Origin: a candidate division KSB1 bacterium
Lineage (GTDB): Bacteria > Zhuqueibacterota > Zhuqueibacteria > Residuimicrobiales > Krinioviventaceae
Direction: 5' to 3'
Length of the DNA: 64,000 nt
Assembly: GCA_034521575.1 (NCBI GenBank)
Contig: JAXHMJ010000005.1
Location: 2,170,001 to 2,234,000 of the forward strand
The position numbers and the translations under genes were made by a program. Shown here piece by piece: positions 8,340-17,375 of this stretch (position 1 is the stretch's first letter; each line of letters opens with the position of its first letter). The notes beneath the pieces are model-generated. The model was not told where the DNA came from, did not search any database, and saw only the letters and a program-made list of their open reading frames with translations.

Positions 8340-9179
8340 ATGAAAACAATCAAAGGGTTCATCCTTATTTTTATAACCGCCGCCCTGTTCATGAGCGGCT
8401 GCGCTGCGCTCCAGGAATTTGTACAGCCGCCGTCGGTCCGGGTCTCCGGTGTACGTTTGGACCACGTTACGTTTGAACAACTGGGACTCGATGTTGATCT
8501 CTCGGTCCGCAATCCCAATACCTTTGGGTTCAGTCTGAACGGCTTTGACTATTCCATGTCCATAGAAGGTAAAGAATTTTTAAGCGGAACTCAAGAAAAA
8601 CAACTGATGGTAGAGGCAAAAAATTCCCAGACTCTCGAAATCCCTCTTTCTATTAATTTACGTGAACTGCACGCCCTGAGCCGGTCTGTGCAGGAGCAGG
8701 ATTCTCTGATTTACAGCATCACGGGTCACCTGTTTCCGTCGGGTGTGTTCAGCGGCACCCGGATTCCGTTCGACCACAGCGGCCGGCTCCCCAATGTGCG
8801 CATTCCGCATGTATCATTCGACGGTCTCAAGGTGCAGAGTCTGGGACTGGGCGGTATTGAGCTGCAGCTAAGACTCTCGATTGATAATCCCAACAGCTTT
8901 GGATTTCATTTGAGTGAAATGGATTACAGCATCGACCTTGCAGGAAGCCGTGTGGCATCCGGAAAAACGCAAAAGGCATTTTCAGTGGGCTCTAAAGAAG
9001 AATCCACACTGATCTTGCCGATTTCCCTGGGTTTTACAGAACTGGGCAGTTCACTTCGATCCATGCTGAAAAGCAACAGTATCGAAGTCGCCATGTCCAG
9101 CAGCACGGTTCTGGATTCGCCCCTCGGCTCTATGAACCTGCCTCTGGAGATGACCCAGGAAGTTGATATTTTGAAATAG
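8340..9179 (+). CDS. LEA type 2 (WHy domain) lipoprotein
   Basis: The 279-residue product starts with a lipoprotein signal (MKTIKGFILIFITAALFMSGC) whose lipobox Cys is residue 21. Two tandem LEA14/WHy-type beta-sandwich domains follow, at residues 35-135 and 155-260. Each carries the family signature of an asparagine-proline turn after a hydrophobic strand (LSVRNPNTFGFSL and LSIDNPNSFGFHL). Such proteins are thought to protect against desiccation or stress, and in bacteria they are usually membrane-anchored in the periplasm. The internal duplication is clear. The gene has its own promoter and stands alone. Confidence 0.88.
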   Translation: MKTIKGFILIFITAALFMSGCAALQEFVQPPSVRVSGVRLDHVTFEQLGLDVDLSVRNPNTFGFSLNGFDYSMSIEGKEFLSGTQEKQLMVEAKNSQTLEIPLSINLRELHALSRSVQEQDSLIYSITGHLFPSGVFSGTRIPFDHSGRLPNVRIPHVSFDGLKVQSLGLGGIELQLRLSIDNPNSFGFHLSEMDYSIDLAGSRVASGKTQKAFSVGSKEESTLILPISLGFTELGSSLRSMLKSNSIEVAMSSSTVLDSPLGSMNLPLEMTQEVDILK

Positions 9180-9530
9180 GAAAAAGATCAAAAACAGTTT
9201 GTTTGTTGTGAGGGAAATTAGGTGGCAAGGTGGCCTTTATTTCGCTGAAAAAGTAGGTTGATAAAGGTTAATGTTCAAGCAAATATTCCTAAGATACAAC
9301 TGGAATTTTTCTGGGTATTTTAAGATGATCAATATGATTTTTAATAAAATTATCAAAATAATCAATTCCTCCCTGTGAAGGCAATATAATCAGTATGAAA
9401 CGTTGGGGGGTGGGGGTCGGAGCTACTTCACTATCAAGGTACAACAAACCTTGAAGCGAGAACCGAGGCTCGAATAACCACCTCGCCCCCAATGTTTTAT
9501 GACCGCGTGTTAGCGCATGGCATTTTGTAA
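9180..9530. other. intergenic stretch holding a branched inverted-repeat structure
   Basis: No gene is supported here. AACGTTGGGGG (9399-9409) pairs with CCCCCAATGTT (9486-9496) with one G-T pair. Inside this stem are a hairpin TCAAGGT/ACCTTGA (9434-9440 with 9448-9454) and a shorter one CGAGG/CCTCG (9464-9468 with 9481-9485). TTAGCGCATGGCAT begins at 9510 and an inverted near-copy (12 of 14 positions) ends at 10421 on the far side of the next gene. The arrangement suggests a small folded mobile or recombination element, but no known type fits. Confidence 0.4.
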
Positions 9531-10421
9531 TCAAATTTCTTCTATACATTCAAATCTAATTTCATTATCATCTCTCCACTCAATCCATTTGTAATTATTG
9601 TACCGAAATCCGTTGAATTCTCCTATTTCAAAATCAATATTACGACTTTTAAGTTTATCAGAGATTAATTTAATGTTGTCAACAGTCAAAGATAAATGTT
9701 GCTCTCGTAAAAATTTCGTTGAGAAATCCATTTGTTTAACAAAAAAATGCAAATTCTTATTCTCGCACATTAAAACATTCTCTGAATCAGGTTTTGTCTT
9801 AATCTCTAAATTGAAAAGCGACTGCAAATCACTCCTTGTCTTATTAATGTCTTTTACAATCAGACAAATGTGGTCAATCCGTGAAGGAATTTCATTTTCC
9901 GAGTCATTTTTAAGTATCGACATAATTTTAAGTGAATGATACTGCCCGTTTTGCTTTATGATTTCTCTTAAAACCCCCTCAGTTTTAAATCCCCGTGATT
10001 TATAAAGTCGAATTGCTCTATAATTATCTTGAAATACGTCAAGCCAAATTCGATTTGTATTCAACTCTTTAAAACAATACTTTTTTATCAGGTCTATAGA
10101 ATCTTTTCCAAATCCTTTTCCTTTATTAGAAATTACAATTCGTCGAAATTCAATTGAATCATTTGTACTTTTTAATCCTGCAAGAATTATATGTCCAATT
10201 AATGAATTATCAATCTTATCAAAGACCGACAAGTGCATTTCATCATCACTGTCAATCACTCCTTTGTGTCTGTCAAAATCATACTGGCCAATAAAATCAG
10301 AATTTTCATTCTCAATCTGAATGATTTTCCTAATATTATCAAGTCGAGTTAATTCAATTTTTATTTTATCAGTTTCCAGAATCATATTTTATTTGCAGGT
10401 GTTTCTTATGCTTTGCGCTAA
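9510..10421. repeat. imperfect inverted repeats flanking the acetyltransferase gene
   Basis: TTAGCGCATGGCAT (9510-9523) on the plus strand and TTAGCGCAAAGCAT on the minus strand (10421-10408) agree at 12 of 14 positions and bracket the AT-rich gene. They may mark the borders of a cassette or of a non-autonomous element. No transposase and no clear target duplication is seen. Confidence 0.35.
9531..10385 (-). CDS. GNAT acetyltransferase fused to a VOC (glyoxalase-like) domain
   Basis: Residues 5-155 form a GNAT N-acetyltransferase: the acetyl-CoA loop is NKGKGFGKDSID and the segment NYRAIRLYKSRGFKTEGVLRE is the usual C-terminal half. Residues 165-284 resemble a VOC fold (IPSRIDHICLIVKDINKTRSDL, then WIEWRDDNEIRFECIEEI), typical of glyoxalase, dioxygenase or antibiotic-binding proteins. 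The acceptor substrate is unknown; detoxification of a small molecule is a guess. The gene is much more AT-rich than its neighbours, stands alone and is bracketed by imperfect inverted repeats. All of this points to horizontal acquisition. Confidence 0.75.
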   Translation of the reverse strand: MILETDKIKIELTRLDNIRKIIQIENENSDFIGQYDFDRHKGVIDSDDEMHLSVFDKIDNSLIGHIILAGLKSTNDSIEFRRIVISNKGKGFGKDSIDLIKKYCFKELNTNRIWLDVFQDNYRAIRLYKSRGFKTEGVLREIIKQNGQYHSLKIMSILKNDSENEIPSRIDHICLIVKDINKTRSDLQSLFNLEIKTKPDSENVLMCENKNLHFFVKQMDFSTKFLREQHLSLTVDNIKLISDKLKSRNIDFEIGEFNGFRYNNYKWIEWRDDNEIRFECIEEI

Positions 10422-10799
10422 TGATAGTGTAAATGCTCTATGGGTATTTCAGCAAGGCAACAGACATTTGTCGATTCCCTGATTTGAGAATTATGTTTTT
10501 GAATTTCAACAATCTGAATTTATTAATTGTTTTATACAAATAGAAAATTCGAAACATACATTTTCAAACCGAGTTATTGACCATTTTTCTACCCCACAAT
10601 GTACATAATATTTATAATATCAACAAAAAACAAGTTTTTTTATTTTAAAATTATCAAAAATACAATTCAACTTTTTAATTTTATTTGCAGATTTCATTTC
10701 TTGAAAGGTATTTTTCTCCTCTACTCCTTTCCACCTTTTTCCCGTTGTTTTCCAGCGCAAAATTCCCTAACTTTTAAATTACAAAAAATCGGAGGTGTC
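10386..10799. other. AT-rich leader region before the lipid A operon
   Basis: No gene is supported in this 414-bp gap. It contains the right-hand inverted repeat near 10408-10421 and long A/T runs. A pyrimidine-rich stretch around 10708-10745 precedes the GGAGGT ribosome site of the next gene. The lipid A operon promoter probably lies here but no single box pair stands out. Confidence 0.4.
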
Positions 10800-11780
10800 A
10801 TGCACAACGTTGGAATCGTGGGGGTGGGCAAGTTGGGTAATTTTCACTGCCGCAACTTGTCGCAGATGCAAGAAGCGCGGCTGGTCGGAGTAAACGACAG
10901 CGATGCCGAGCGCATGGCCGAGATCAGTCAGACGTACAATTGTAAAGCATTCGAAACACCGGAAGCCCTGATTGACGCCGTAGACGTGGTCGGCATTATT
11001 GTGCCGACCACGCATCATCTGCGCATGGCCAAACTGGCCATTAAAGCAAGAAAACCGGTGTTTGTGGAAAAGCCCATTGCCGCCAGTGTGGAAGAGGCTC
11101 AGGAAATGGTGGATCTGGCGGAAACGCATGGCGTGCCGCTGCAGGTGGGGCATATCGAGCGCTTTAATCCGGCCATTCAGGCCCTGGATCCGTTACAATT
11201 CGAGCCAAAATTCATCGAATCGCACCGCCTGTCGCCGTTTAATCCGCGAGGCACGGATGTGGCAGTGATTCTGGATCTGATGATCCATGATATCGACATT
11301 ATTCTGAGTCTGGTGAAAAGTGAACTCAAGGACATCCGCGCCAACGGCGTAGCTGTAATATCGGATCAGGCGGATATTGCCAACGCGCGGCTTGAATTCG
11401 AGTCCGGATGCGTGGCCAATGTGACCGCCAGCCGTATTTCCCAGCGCACGATGCGAAAAATGCGTGTTTTTCAGCCGGATTCCTACATTTCTATCGACTT
11501 TTTTCAGCGTCTCACCGAGATCTACCGCATTACGAATCAAGATCATCCGGCGAAAGCGGCAATCGAGCTCGGTGATATCCAGAACGGCAAGTACAAACGC
11601 CATATTGTCTATGAAAAACCGACCCTGCCCGAGGTGGACGCCATGCAGTCGGAGTGGCGGGCGTTCTTTACTGCGCTGGACAACAACGAGGAACCGGTGG
11701 TCAGCGGCCGGGACGGTCTCAAGGCGTTGCAGACTGCCAGTTGTATCGGTGATATCATTGACGGACAACAGGGGAATTGA
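10800..11780 (+). CDS. Gfo/Idh/MocA-family oxidoreductase of the lipid A operon
   Basis: The ATG at 10800 follows GGAGGT and gives a 326-residue protein starting MHNVGIVGVGKLGNFHCRNL, an NAD(P)-binding Rossmann motif. The sugar-dehydrogenase signature VEKPIAASVEEAQEMVDLAE and the C-terminal alpha/beta domain follow. A Gfo/Idh gene next to lpxB is a recurrent arrangement in diderm bacteria. In some, the relative GnnA oxidises UDP-GlcNAc at C3 so that GnnB can make a 3-amino sugar for amide-linked lipid A. No gnnB aminotransferase is in the window, so that role is only a possibility. lpxB begins 1 bp after its stop codon, indicating a tight operon. Confidence 0.82.
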   Translation: MHNVGIVGVGKLGNFHCRNLSQMQEARLVGVNDSDAERMAEISQTYNCKAFETPEALIDAVDVVGIIVPTTHHLRMAKLAIKARKPVFVEKPIAASVEEAQEMVDLAETHGVPLQVGHIERFNPAIQALDPLQFEPKFIESHRLSPFNPRGTDVAVILDLMIHDIDIILSLVKSELKDIRANGVAVISDQADIANARLEFESGCVANVTASRISQRTMRKMRVFQPDSYISIDFFQRLTEIYRITNQDHPAKAAIELGDIQNGKYKRHIVYEKPTLPEVDAMQSEWRAFFTALDNNEEPVVSGRDGLKALQTASCIGDIIDGQQGN

Positions 11781-11781
11781 G

Positions 11782-12907
11782 ATGTCAAAACAGGTGTTGG
11801 TGATCGCTGGTGAAGCTTCCGGTGACTTGCACGGCAGCACATTGATCCGCGAGCTGCTGAAACGCGATCCGGAACTCGAGGTGTTCGGGATCGGTGGAGA
11901 CCGTATGCAGGCGGCGGGGATGGAGACTGTTGTATCACGTCCGGGATGTTTCGTTTATCGGATTTTCCGAGGTGATTAAACATATTCCCACATTCCGACG
12001 CATATTCAATCATCTTGTTCAGGAATGTAAAAACCGTTCCGCCGATATGGTGGTGCTCATCGATTATCCCGGTTTCAATCTCCGCTTCGGCTCCAAAGCC
12101 AAGAAAATGGGTATTCCTGTTTTTTATTATATTGCACCACAGGTCTGGGCCTGGCACCAGAGCCGCGCCAAAAAAATGGCCGTGTTTGTCAACAAGATGG
12201 CGGTGATCTTTGATTTTGAAGTGCCGTTTTTCAGCAAATACGGCATCGACGCTGAATTCGTCGGACATCCGCTGCTGGACGGGTTACAGGTTGATATGAA
12301 GAAATCCGAGTTTGCCGAAACATATGAATTGAATCCGGAACAGCCGCTTTTGGGCCTGTTTCCCGGCAGCCGCCGACAGGAAATTGAACATCTTTTACCG
12401 GTTATGCTTGAAACGGCGGATCGGCTCAAGGAGTACAATCCGCGTCTGCAAGTGGCTGTCAGTCAGGCGGAGACCATTGACAGGGATTTGCTGCGCCGTA
12501 TCCGCAATTACCCCTATATCAAGACCGTGGTCGGGCATACGTACAGTCTGATGAATGCGGCGGATGCTGCTGTTGTAGCTTCGGGCACAGCTACGCTGGA
12601 AACGGCTTGTTTCAAAACACCGTTCATTCTGGCTTATCAGGTGTCACCCTTGTCCTATCGCATCGGCCTGCGTCTGGTGAAAATCCCGTTTATCGGCCTG
12701 GTCAATATAGTTGCCAATGAAGAGGTCGCCCGGGAATTTATTCAAATTGATCTTGACCCCGACGATATGGCCGCGCAGCTCAAAGGGCTGCTCTATGATG
12801 AAATGGTGCGTTCCGAGACCATTGAAAAATTGACCGGTGTGCGTGAAAGGCTCGGCGAGCCCGGAGCCGCGGCGCGCACCGCGGAACTTGTATTGGAGAT
12901 GCTCTGA
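11782..12907 (+). CDS. lpxB: lipid-A-disaccharide synthase, one frameshift
   Basis: LpxB joins UDP-2,3-diacylglucosamine and lipid X to form the lipid A disaccharide on the inner face of the cytoplasmic membrane. The ATG at 11782 gives VLVIAGEASGDLHGSTLIRE, the diagnostic N-terminus. After QAAGMET, near 11932, the reading has to move by one base to continue LYHVRDVSFIGFSEVIKH. The rest is complete: VFYYIAPQVWAWHQSRAKKM, LGLFPGSRRQEIEHLLPVML and VASGTATLETACFKTPFIL. In a diderm this gene is normally essential and single-copy, so a sequencing indel is the likeliest cause. The stop TGA at 12905-12907 overlaps the next ATG by one base. Confidence 0.92.
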
Positions 12908-13545
12908 TGCGTATCCGCAAACGCACATTGCGTCGGCTCGCCGGGAAACTGGCCTGGCTGCTGCTTCTGGCGATGGGCTGGATGCTGAGAGCGCGATTGA
13001 TCAACCGGAGATACTGGTACAAGGCGCATCGAATGGGAGGCCCGGTGCTGGTGTGTCTCTGGCACGGCAAGATGCTGCTGCCCATTTACGCACACCGGTT
13101 TGAGAATATTGTGGCCATGGTCAGTGAACACGGGGATGGCGAGGCCATTGCGCGCACCGTGGAGCGGATCGGATATGACACCGTGCGCGGGTCCAGCAAA
13201 CGCGGCGGCAGTCGCGCGTTCAAAGATATGCTACGCCACATGCGTCAGGGACGCACCTGCGCGATTCTGCCGGACGGTCCCACCGGCCCCCGGCGCCAAC
13301 TCAAACCCGGCGCCGCGCTGCTCGCACAGCGCACCGAGGCTGTGATTTTACCCATGACGTTTGCGGCCAAACACCCCATTGTTTTCAATTCCTGGGACCG
13401 GTTTACGATCTGGCGGCCGTTCTCCAAAGGCGCGCTGATTTACGGGGAACCGTTCAAAGTGATGCGTCAATCCAAATGCGACTGGAAAACTGTGATCGAA
13501 ACGCGTATGAATCAACTCGAGGCAGAAGCTGATGCGTTATTTTGA
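12907..13545 (+). CDS. DUF374 lysophospholipid acyltransferase-family protein
   Basis: The 212-residue protein has an N-terminal hydrophobic segment (LAWLLLLAMGWMLRARLI), followed by the DUF374 pattern: CLWHGKMLLPIY, VSEHGDGEAIARTVERIGY and AILPDGPTGPRRQLKPGAAL. It is related to acyltransferases of the LPLAT superfamily; the HGK...DGPTGPR blocks correspond to the acceptor and acyl-donor motifs. Its place between lpxB and lpxK suggests a role in lipid A acylation, as proposed for the same arrangement in Geobacter-type genomes. It overlaps both neighbours (1 bp and 14 bp), so the three are co-translated. Confidence 0.83.
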   Translation: MRIRKRTLRRLAGKLAWLLLLAMGWMLRARLINRRYWYKAHRMGGPVLVCLWHGKMLLPIYAHRFENIVAMVSEHGDGEAIARTVERIGYDTVRGSSKRGGSRAFKDMLRHMRQGRTCAILPDGPTGPRRQLKPGAALLAQRTEAVILPMTFAAKHPIVFNSWDRFTIWRPFSKGALIYGEPFKVMRQSKCDWKTVIETRMNQLEAEADALF

Positions 13546-14554
13546 ACGCAAATGGCCAGGTCTGCTGCTCTGGCCGCTGTCGCTGCTGTATGCCGGCATC
13601 ATGCGCTGGCGCAATCGCTATTACGCCTCTACACCCAAGGCCCGGTTCTTTTGCAAGGTTCCTGTGATCAGTGTGGGAAATATTACAGTGGGCGGCACCG
13701 GCAAAACCCCGACCGTTCAGATGTTGACTCGCTATTATCTGGAACACCACCTCAAGGTCTGTATCATCAGCCGCGGATACGGACGCCGGACGCGTGAACG
13801 CCGGCTGGTCTCGGATGGAACGGCAATTACGAGCGACACCCGGACCTGCGGCGACGAACCCGTGATGCTGGCGCATAGTTGCCCGGGCGCTATTGTCATT
13901 GCCGACGCGGATCGCGCCGCCGCCATGCAATGGGCGCTGAAACAGTTTCACCCTGATTTGTTTATTCTGGATGATGCCTTTCAGCATCGCCGCGTCTACC
14001 GGGATTTGGATATTGTCACGTTTCGAGCCGCAGATCCAATGGGTAACGGATTTGTCCTGCCGGCCGGACCGTTGCGTGAACCTGTTTCAGGACTAAACCG
14101 CGCCTCGGTTCTTTGGTTCAACGGTGATGACTTGACCGAAGAGGCGGGAGAACTGAATCCGCATGTTCCGCAGGTGCATGCCCGGTATCGGATTCAGGAT
14201 ATGCTAAATGCGCAGGGTAAGAGCCTGCCACCGGATTTGTCCGGCAAACGGGTGGTGGCTTTTTGCGGTCTGGCTCATCCGGAAAACTTGAAAAAAACTC
14301 TGAAAAGTCTCAAGCCGGAACATCTGACACTGATTCCTTTTAAAGATCATCATATTTACACAGCGGAAGATATGGTGCAGCTTGTGCAAACAGGTCAAGA
14401 ACAAAACGCGGATCTGCTGGTGACTACGGAAAAAGACTGGTATAAACTGCCCCGCTCCGAGTGTGATTCCCGACTCTGGTGTCTGCGCATTCGGCTGGAT
14501 GTGCAGCATCCCAAAGCATTGGAACCTGTACTGGATTCGCTGGTTCAACTCTAA
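13532..14554 (+). CDS. lpxK: tetraacyldisaccharide 4'-kinase
   Basis: LpxK phosphorylates the 4' position of the lipid A disaccharide at the inner membrane. The 340-residue protein has the membrane-associated N-terminus (LLLWPLSLLYAGIMRWRNRY), the P-loop SVGNITVGGTGKTPTVQML and the Walker B-like DLFILDDAFQHRRVYRDLDI, which are the hallmark motifs. Length is normal for the family. The start overlaps the end of the DUF374 gene by 14 bp. A 149-bp gap follows, with no strong terminator, before the response regulator gene. Confidence 0.92.
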   Translation: MRYFERKWPGLLLWPLSLLYAGIMRWRNRYYASTPKARFFCKVPVISVGNITVGGTGKTPTVQMLTRYYLEHHLKVCIISRGYGRRTRERRLVSDGTAITSDTRTCGDEPVMLAHSCPGAIVIADADRAAAMQWALKQFHPDLFILDDAFQHRRVYRDLDIVTFRAADPMGNGFVLPAGPLREPVSGLNRASVLWFNGDDLTEEAGELNPHVPQVHARYRIQDMLNAQGKSLPPDLSGKRVVAFCGLAHPENLKKTLKSLKPEHLTLIPFKDHHIYTAEDMVQLVQTGQEQNADLLVTTEKDWYKLPRSECDSRLWCLRIRLDVQHPKALEPVLDSLVQL

Positions 14555-14703
14555 TAGAGAAATGATCTTTTGGAAATTTAAGATTCGGAAACCAATTATG
14601 AGAGAAAAAAGCATATTTTAAAAGCCCGGGACTTTACTCTTGCTTTTTAGCTCATTGTTTTGTAAAATCATTAAAAATATAATGAAAATACGGGGAAACA
14701 ACC

Positions 14704-16089
14704 GTGACAAATGCGATCGATAAACCACTGATATACGTTGTAGATGATGATAAAAATATCGGCAAGATGATCGAAGCCAGTCTGCGCAAGGAGGGCAAAT
14801 ATGAGATTAAAACCATATTGAGCGGAGAAGCCTGTCTGAAACGCATTCAGGATGAGGTGCCGGACCTGGCTCTGGTGGATATCCAGATGCCCGGGATCGA
14901 CGGCATTGAAACCCTGCGCAAGATCAAGGAAATGTATCACGACCTGCCGGTCATTATGATGACCGCGCACGGCACCATTGAACGCGCTGTGGATTCCATG
15001 AAACTGGGCGCTTATGACTTTTTCACCAAACCCATTTCCAAATATCGGCTGCAGGTGACGGTTCAGAACGCATTGCTGAACAGTTCTCTGAAAAAAGAGG
15101 TCAACGAACTGCGCTCCGAGCTGAAAGATAAATACGCACTGTCCAATATCATCGGTCAGAGCGGTGTCATGCAGGATGTGTTCCAGTCCGTGGAAAAGGT
15201 TGTGGACAGCAACGTCACAGTACTCATCCAGGGCGAAAGCGGAACCGGAAAAGAACTCATTGCGCGCGCCGTTCATTATCATTCGCAGAAACGCGCAGAC
15301 AAGCCGTTTGTCGCGGTCAACTGCTCGGCGCTGCCGGAATCTCTGCTGGAAAGTGAATTGTTCGGACACGAAAAAGGCGCTTTTACAGGCGCCTCCGGAA
15401 AACGCATCGGCAAATTCGAACAGGCCAACGGCGGCACAATTTTCCTGGACGAGATCGGACTGATGAGTCCGGCCACCCAGTCCAAGATTCTGAGGGTTTT
15501 GCAGGAACGTGAACTGGAGCGCGTGGGCGGTAGCGAGCTGATCCATGTGGATGTGCGCATTATCTCGGCCACGAATAAAGATCTGGAAGCCGAAGTCAAA
15601 GAAGGTACCTTTCGCGAGGATCTTTTTTACCGCATTTCCGTGTTTCCCATCAAACTGCCGCCGCTCAAGGACCGCAAGGAGGACATTCCGCATCTGGCGG
15701 CGTATTTCCTAAAGAAATACAATCAGCAGGAAGACAAAGCGATCGAAGCGGTGTCACCGGATGCTCTGGAATTGCTGATGGCGTATCACTGGCCGGGCAA
15801 TGTGCGCGAACTGGAAAACGCCATCGAGCGCGCTGTGGTGCTGTCCAACGGCAAAGAGATTGTAGCCAATGATCTGCCGCCTGCCGTCAAATCCCTGGGC
15901 GAGAAACGTATTTACGAATCCGATAATACCCTGGCCAGCTGGGTGGAAAAACTGGAAGAAAAGGCTCTGCGCCAGGCCCTGCTGGAATGCGAAGGCAATA
16001 TTTCCAAGGCAGCCAAAAAGCTGGGTATTGGTCGCGCCACCATTTACCGAAAAGCCAAAAAATACGGGCTGCCGATGGTCAAAGAATAG
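14704..16089 (+). CDS. NtrC-family sigma-54-dependent response regulator
   Basis: The 461-residue protein has three domains. The receiver (1-125) has acidic pocket residues in VVDDDKN, phospho-acceptor Asp59 in LALVDIQMPG and Lys109 in FFTKP. The AAA+ domain (about 148-385) has Walker A GESGTGKE (177-184), the sigma-54 contact loop GAFTGA (225-230) and Walker B GGTIFLDE. The Fis-type helix-turn-helix (about 420-455) is ISKAAKKLGIGRATIYRKAK. It therefore activates sigma-54 promoters when phosphorylated. No partner histidine kinase is adjacent. Translation starts at a GTG. The serpin gene begins 21 bp downstream, so the two may be linked. Confidence 0.92.
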   Translation: MTNAIDKPLIYVVDDDKNIGKMIEASLRKEGKYEIKTILSGEACLKRIQDEVPDLALVDIQMPGIDGIETLRKIKEMYHDLPVIMMTAHGTIERAVDSMKLGAYDFFTKPISKYRLQVTVQNALLNSSLKKEVNELRSELKDKYALSNIIGQSGVMQDVFQSVEKVVDSNVTVLIQGESGTGKELIARAVHYHSQKRADKPFVAVNCSALPESLLESELFGHEKGAFTGASGKRIGKFEQANGGTIFLDEIGLMSPATQSKILRVLQERELERVGGSELIHVDVRIISATNKDLEAEVKEGTFREDLFYRISVFPIKLPPLKDRKEDIPHLAAYFLKKYNQQEDKAIEAVSPDALELLMAYHWPGNVRELENAIERAVVLSNGKEIVANDLPPAVKSLGEKRIYESDNTLASWVEKLEEKALRQALLECEGNISKAAKKLGIGRATIYRKAKKYGLPMVKE

Positions 16090-16110
16090 TTCAATTTCTG
16101 AAAGGGGATC

Positions 16111-17367
16111 ATGATGAGCAGAACAAGCAGTTTTGTCCTTGCGATAATGATCGCAATCGCACTCGGGGGGTGCAGTAAAATTCTGGAGGTTGATCTCAAT
16201 GATGGCGGCGTGTTGGTTCAAACCGTATCCAGCCGGGTCACCACCTCTCAGAACAATTTTTGTTTTGATTTGCTTGAAACTGTAAATAATGAATCAGGCG
16301 AGCAGGAAAACATTTTTCTCTCACCTCTTTCCGCATCTCTGGCCTTGACCATGACCCTGAACGGCGCGGACGGAGAAACCTATGAAGAAATGCGGCAAAC
16401 GCTGGGGTATAACAACGCCGACCGGCAAGAGATCAATACCACCTGCAGGGCACTGATCGATGAATTGTATAACCTGAGCGGCGGTATCGAGTTCAATCTT
16501 GCCAATTCGATCTGGCTCAATGATCAATTTACACTGCAGGACAGCTTTCAGCAGCTGAACACAAATTATTTCCGGGCGTTGATTGAGAGCCTCGACTTTT
16601 CCCAGAGTCAGGAATGCACGGATACGATCAACGACTGGGTGGAAGACCAAACCCATGACCGGATTCAGGATCTGGTCAAAGCGGGTGATATTGATGCTAT
16701 GACCCTGATGCTGCTGATTAATGCGATTTATTTTAAAGCGGACTGGAAGTATCAATTCGATCCGGAAGAGACGCGGGAACAAAATTTTAATTTGTTGGAC
16801 GGCAACACATCTCCCTGTGACCTGATGGAACTGAAAGGCGAGTTTGACTATTACTCGGATAATCAGATACAGGCCATTGATCTGCCGTATGCGAATGAAC
16901 ATTACAGCATGACGGTTCTGCTGCCGCGCAAAATGGCTAATATCGGTTCGCTGCTCAAGAATCTGGATACAGCGGAATTGAACCGCATACTTGCCGGTAT
17001 GCAGCCGGATTCGGTGATTCTGTCACTGCCCAAGCTGGAACTGGAATATGAAAAGAGCTTAAAAACCGCATTACAATCTATGGGCATGCAAAGGGCGTTT
17101 ACAGGCGGCGCTGATTTTTCAAACATGGTGCAGGAGCGGCAAAACGACATATTCATCAGCGAGGTGCGGCAGAAATCCTTTTTAAAAGTAGAAGAAACGG
17201 GCACCGAAGCCGCGGCCGCCACGGTGGTGATTATGGAACTGACGAGCATTGGCGGCAATGAGGATATTTACATGCGCGTCGATCATCCGTTTTTGTTTGT
17301 TATCCGGGAAAACCGCACCGGGACGATTTTGTTTGTCGGTAAAATCATGCAACCTGCAAGGCGCTGA
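16111..17367 (+). CDS. serpin lipoprotein (inhibitory type)
   Basis: The product (418 residues) starts with a lipoprotein signal whose lipobox is ALGGC, so it should be anchored outside the cytoplasm. The rest is a full serpin fold: NIFLSPLSASLALTMTLNGA (helices B-C), LMLLINAIYFKADWKYQFDP and VDHPFLFVIRENRTGTILFV. The hinge of the reactive centre loop, EETGTEAAAATVV, is the pattern of true inhibitors that insert the loop after cleavage. Counting from the hinge as in alpha-1-antitrypsin puts P1-P1' at Thr-Ser, near 17255. The target protease is unknown. A double ATG follows AAAGGGGAT. The last four residues (PARR) come from the joint with the duplicated copy downstream. Confidence 0.9.
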   Translation: MMSRTSSFVLAIMIAIALGGCSKILEVDLNDGGVLVQTVSSRVTTSQNNFCFDLLETVNNESGEQENIFLSPLSASLALTMTLNGADGETYEEMRQTLGYNNADRQEINTTCRALIDELYNLSGGIEFNLANSIWLNDQFTLQDSFQQLNTNYFRALIESLDFSQSQECTDTINDWVEDQTHDRIQDLVKAGDIDAMTLMLLINAIYFKADWKYQFDPEETREQNFNLLDGNTSPCDLMELKGEFDYYSDNQIQAIDLPYANEHYSMTVLLPRKMANIGSLLKNLDTAELNRILAGMQPDSVILSLPKLELEYEKSLKTALQSMGMQRAFTGGADFSNMVQERQNDIFISEVRQKSFLKVEETGTEAAAATVVIMELTSIGGNEDIYMRVDHPFLFVIRENRTGTILFVGKIMQPARR

Positions 17368-17375
17368 TCGATGAA

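Noticed and set aside
9289-9549. 86-codon minus-strand frame in the gap before the GNAT gene
   Set aside because: It runs through the inverted-repeat structure, resembles no protein and has low-complexity composition.
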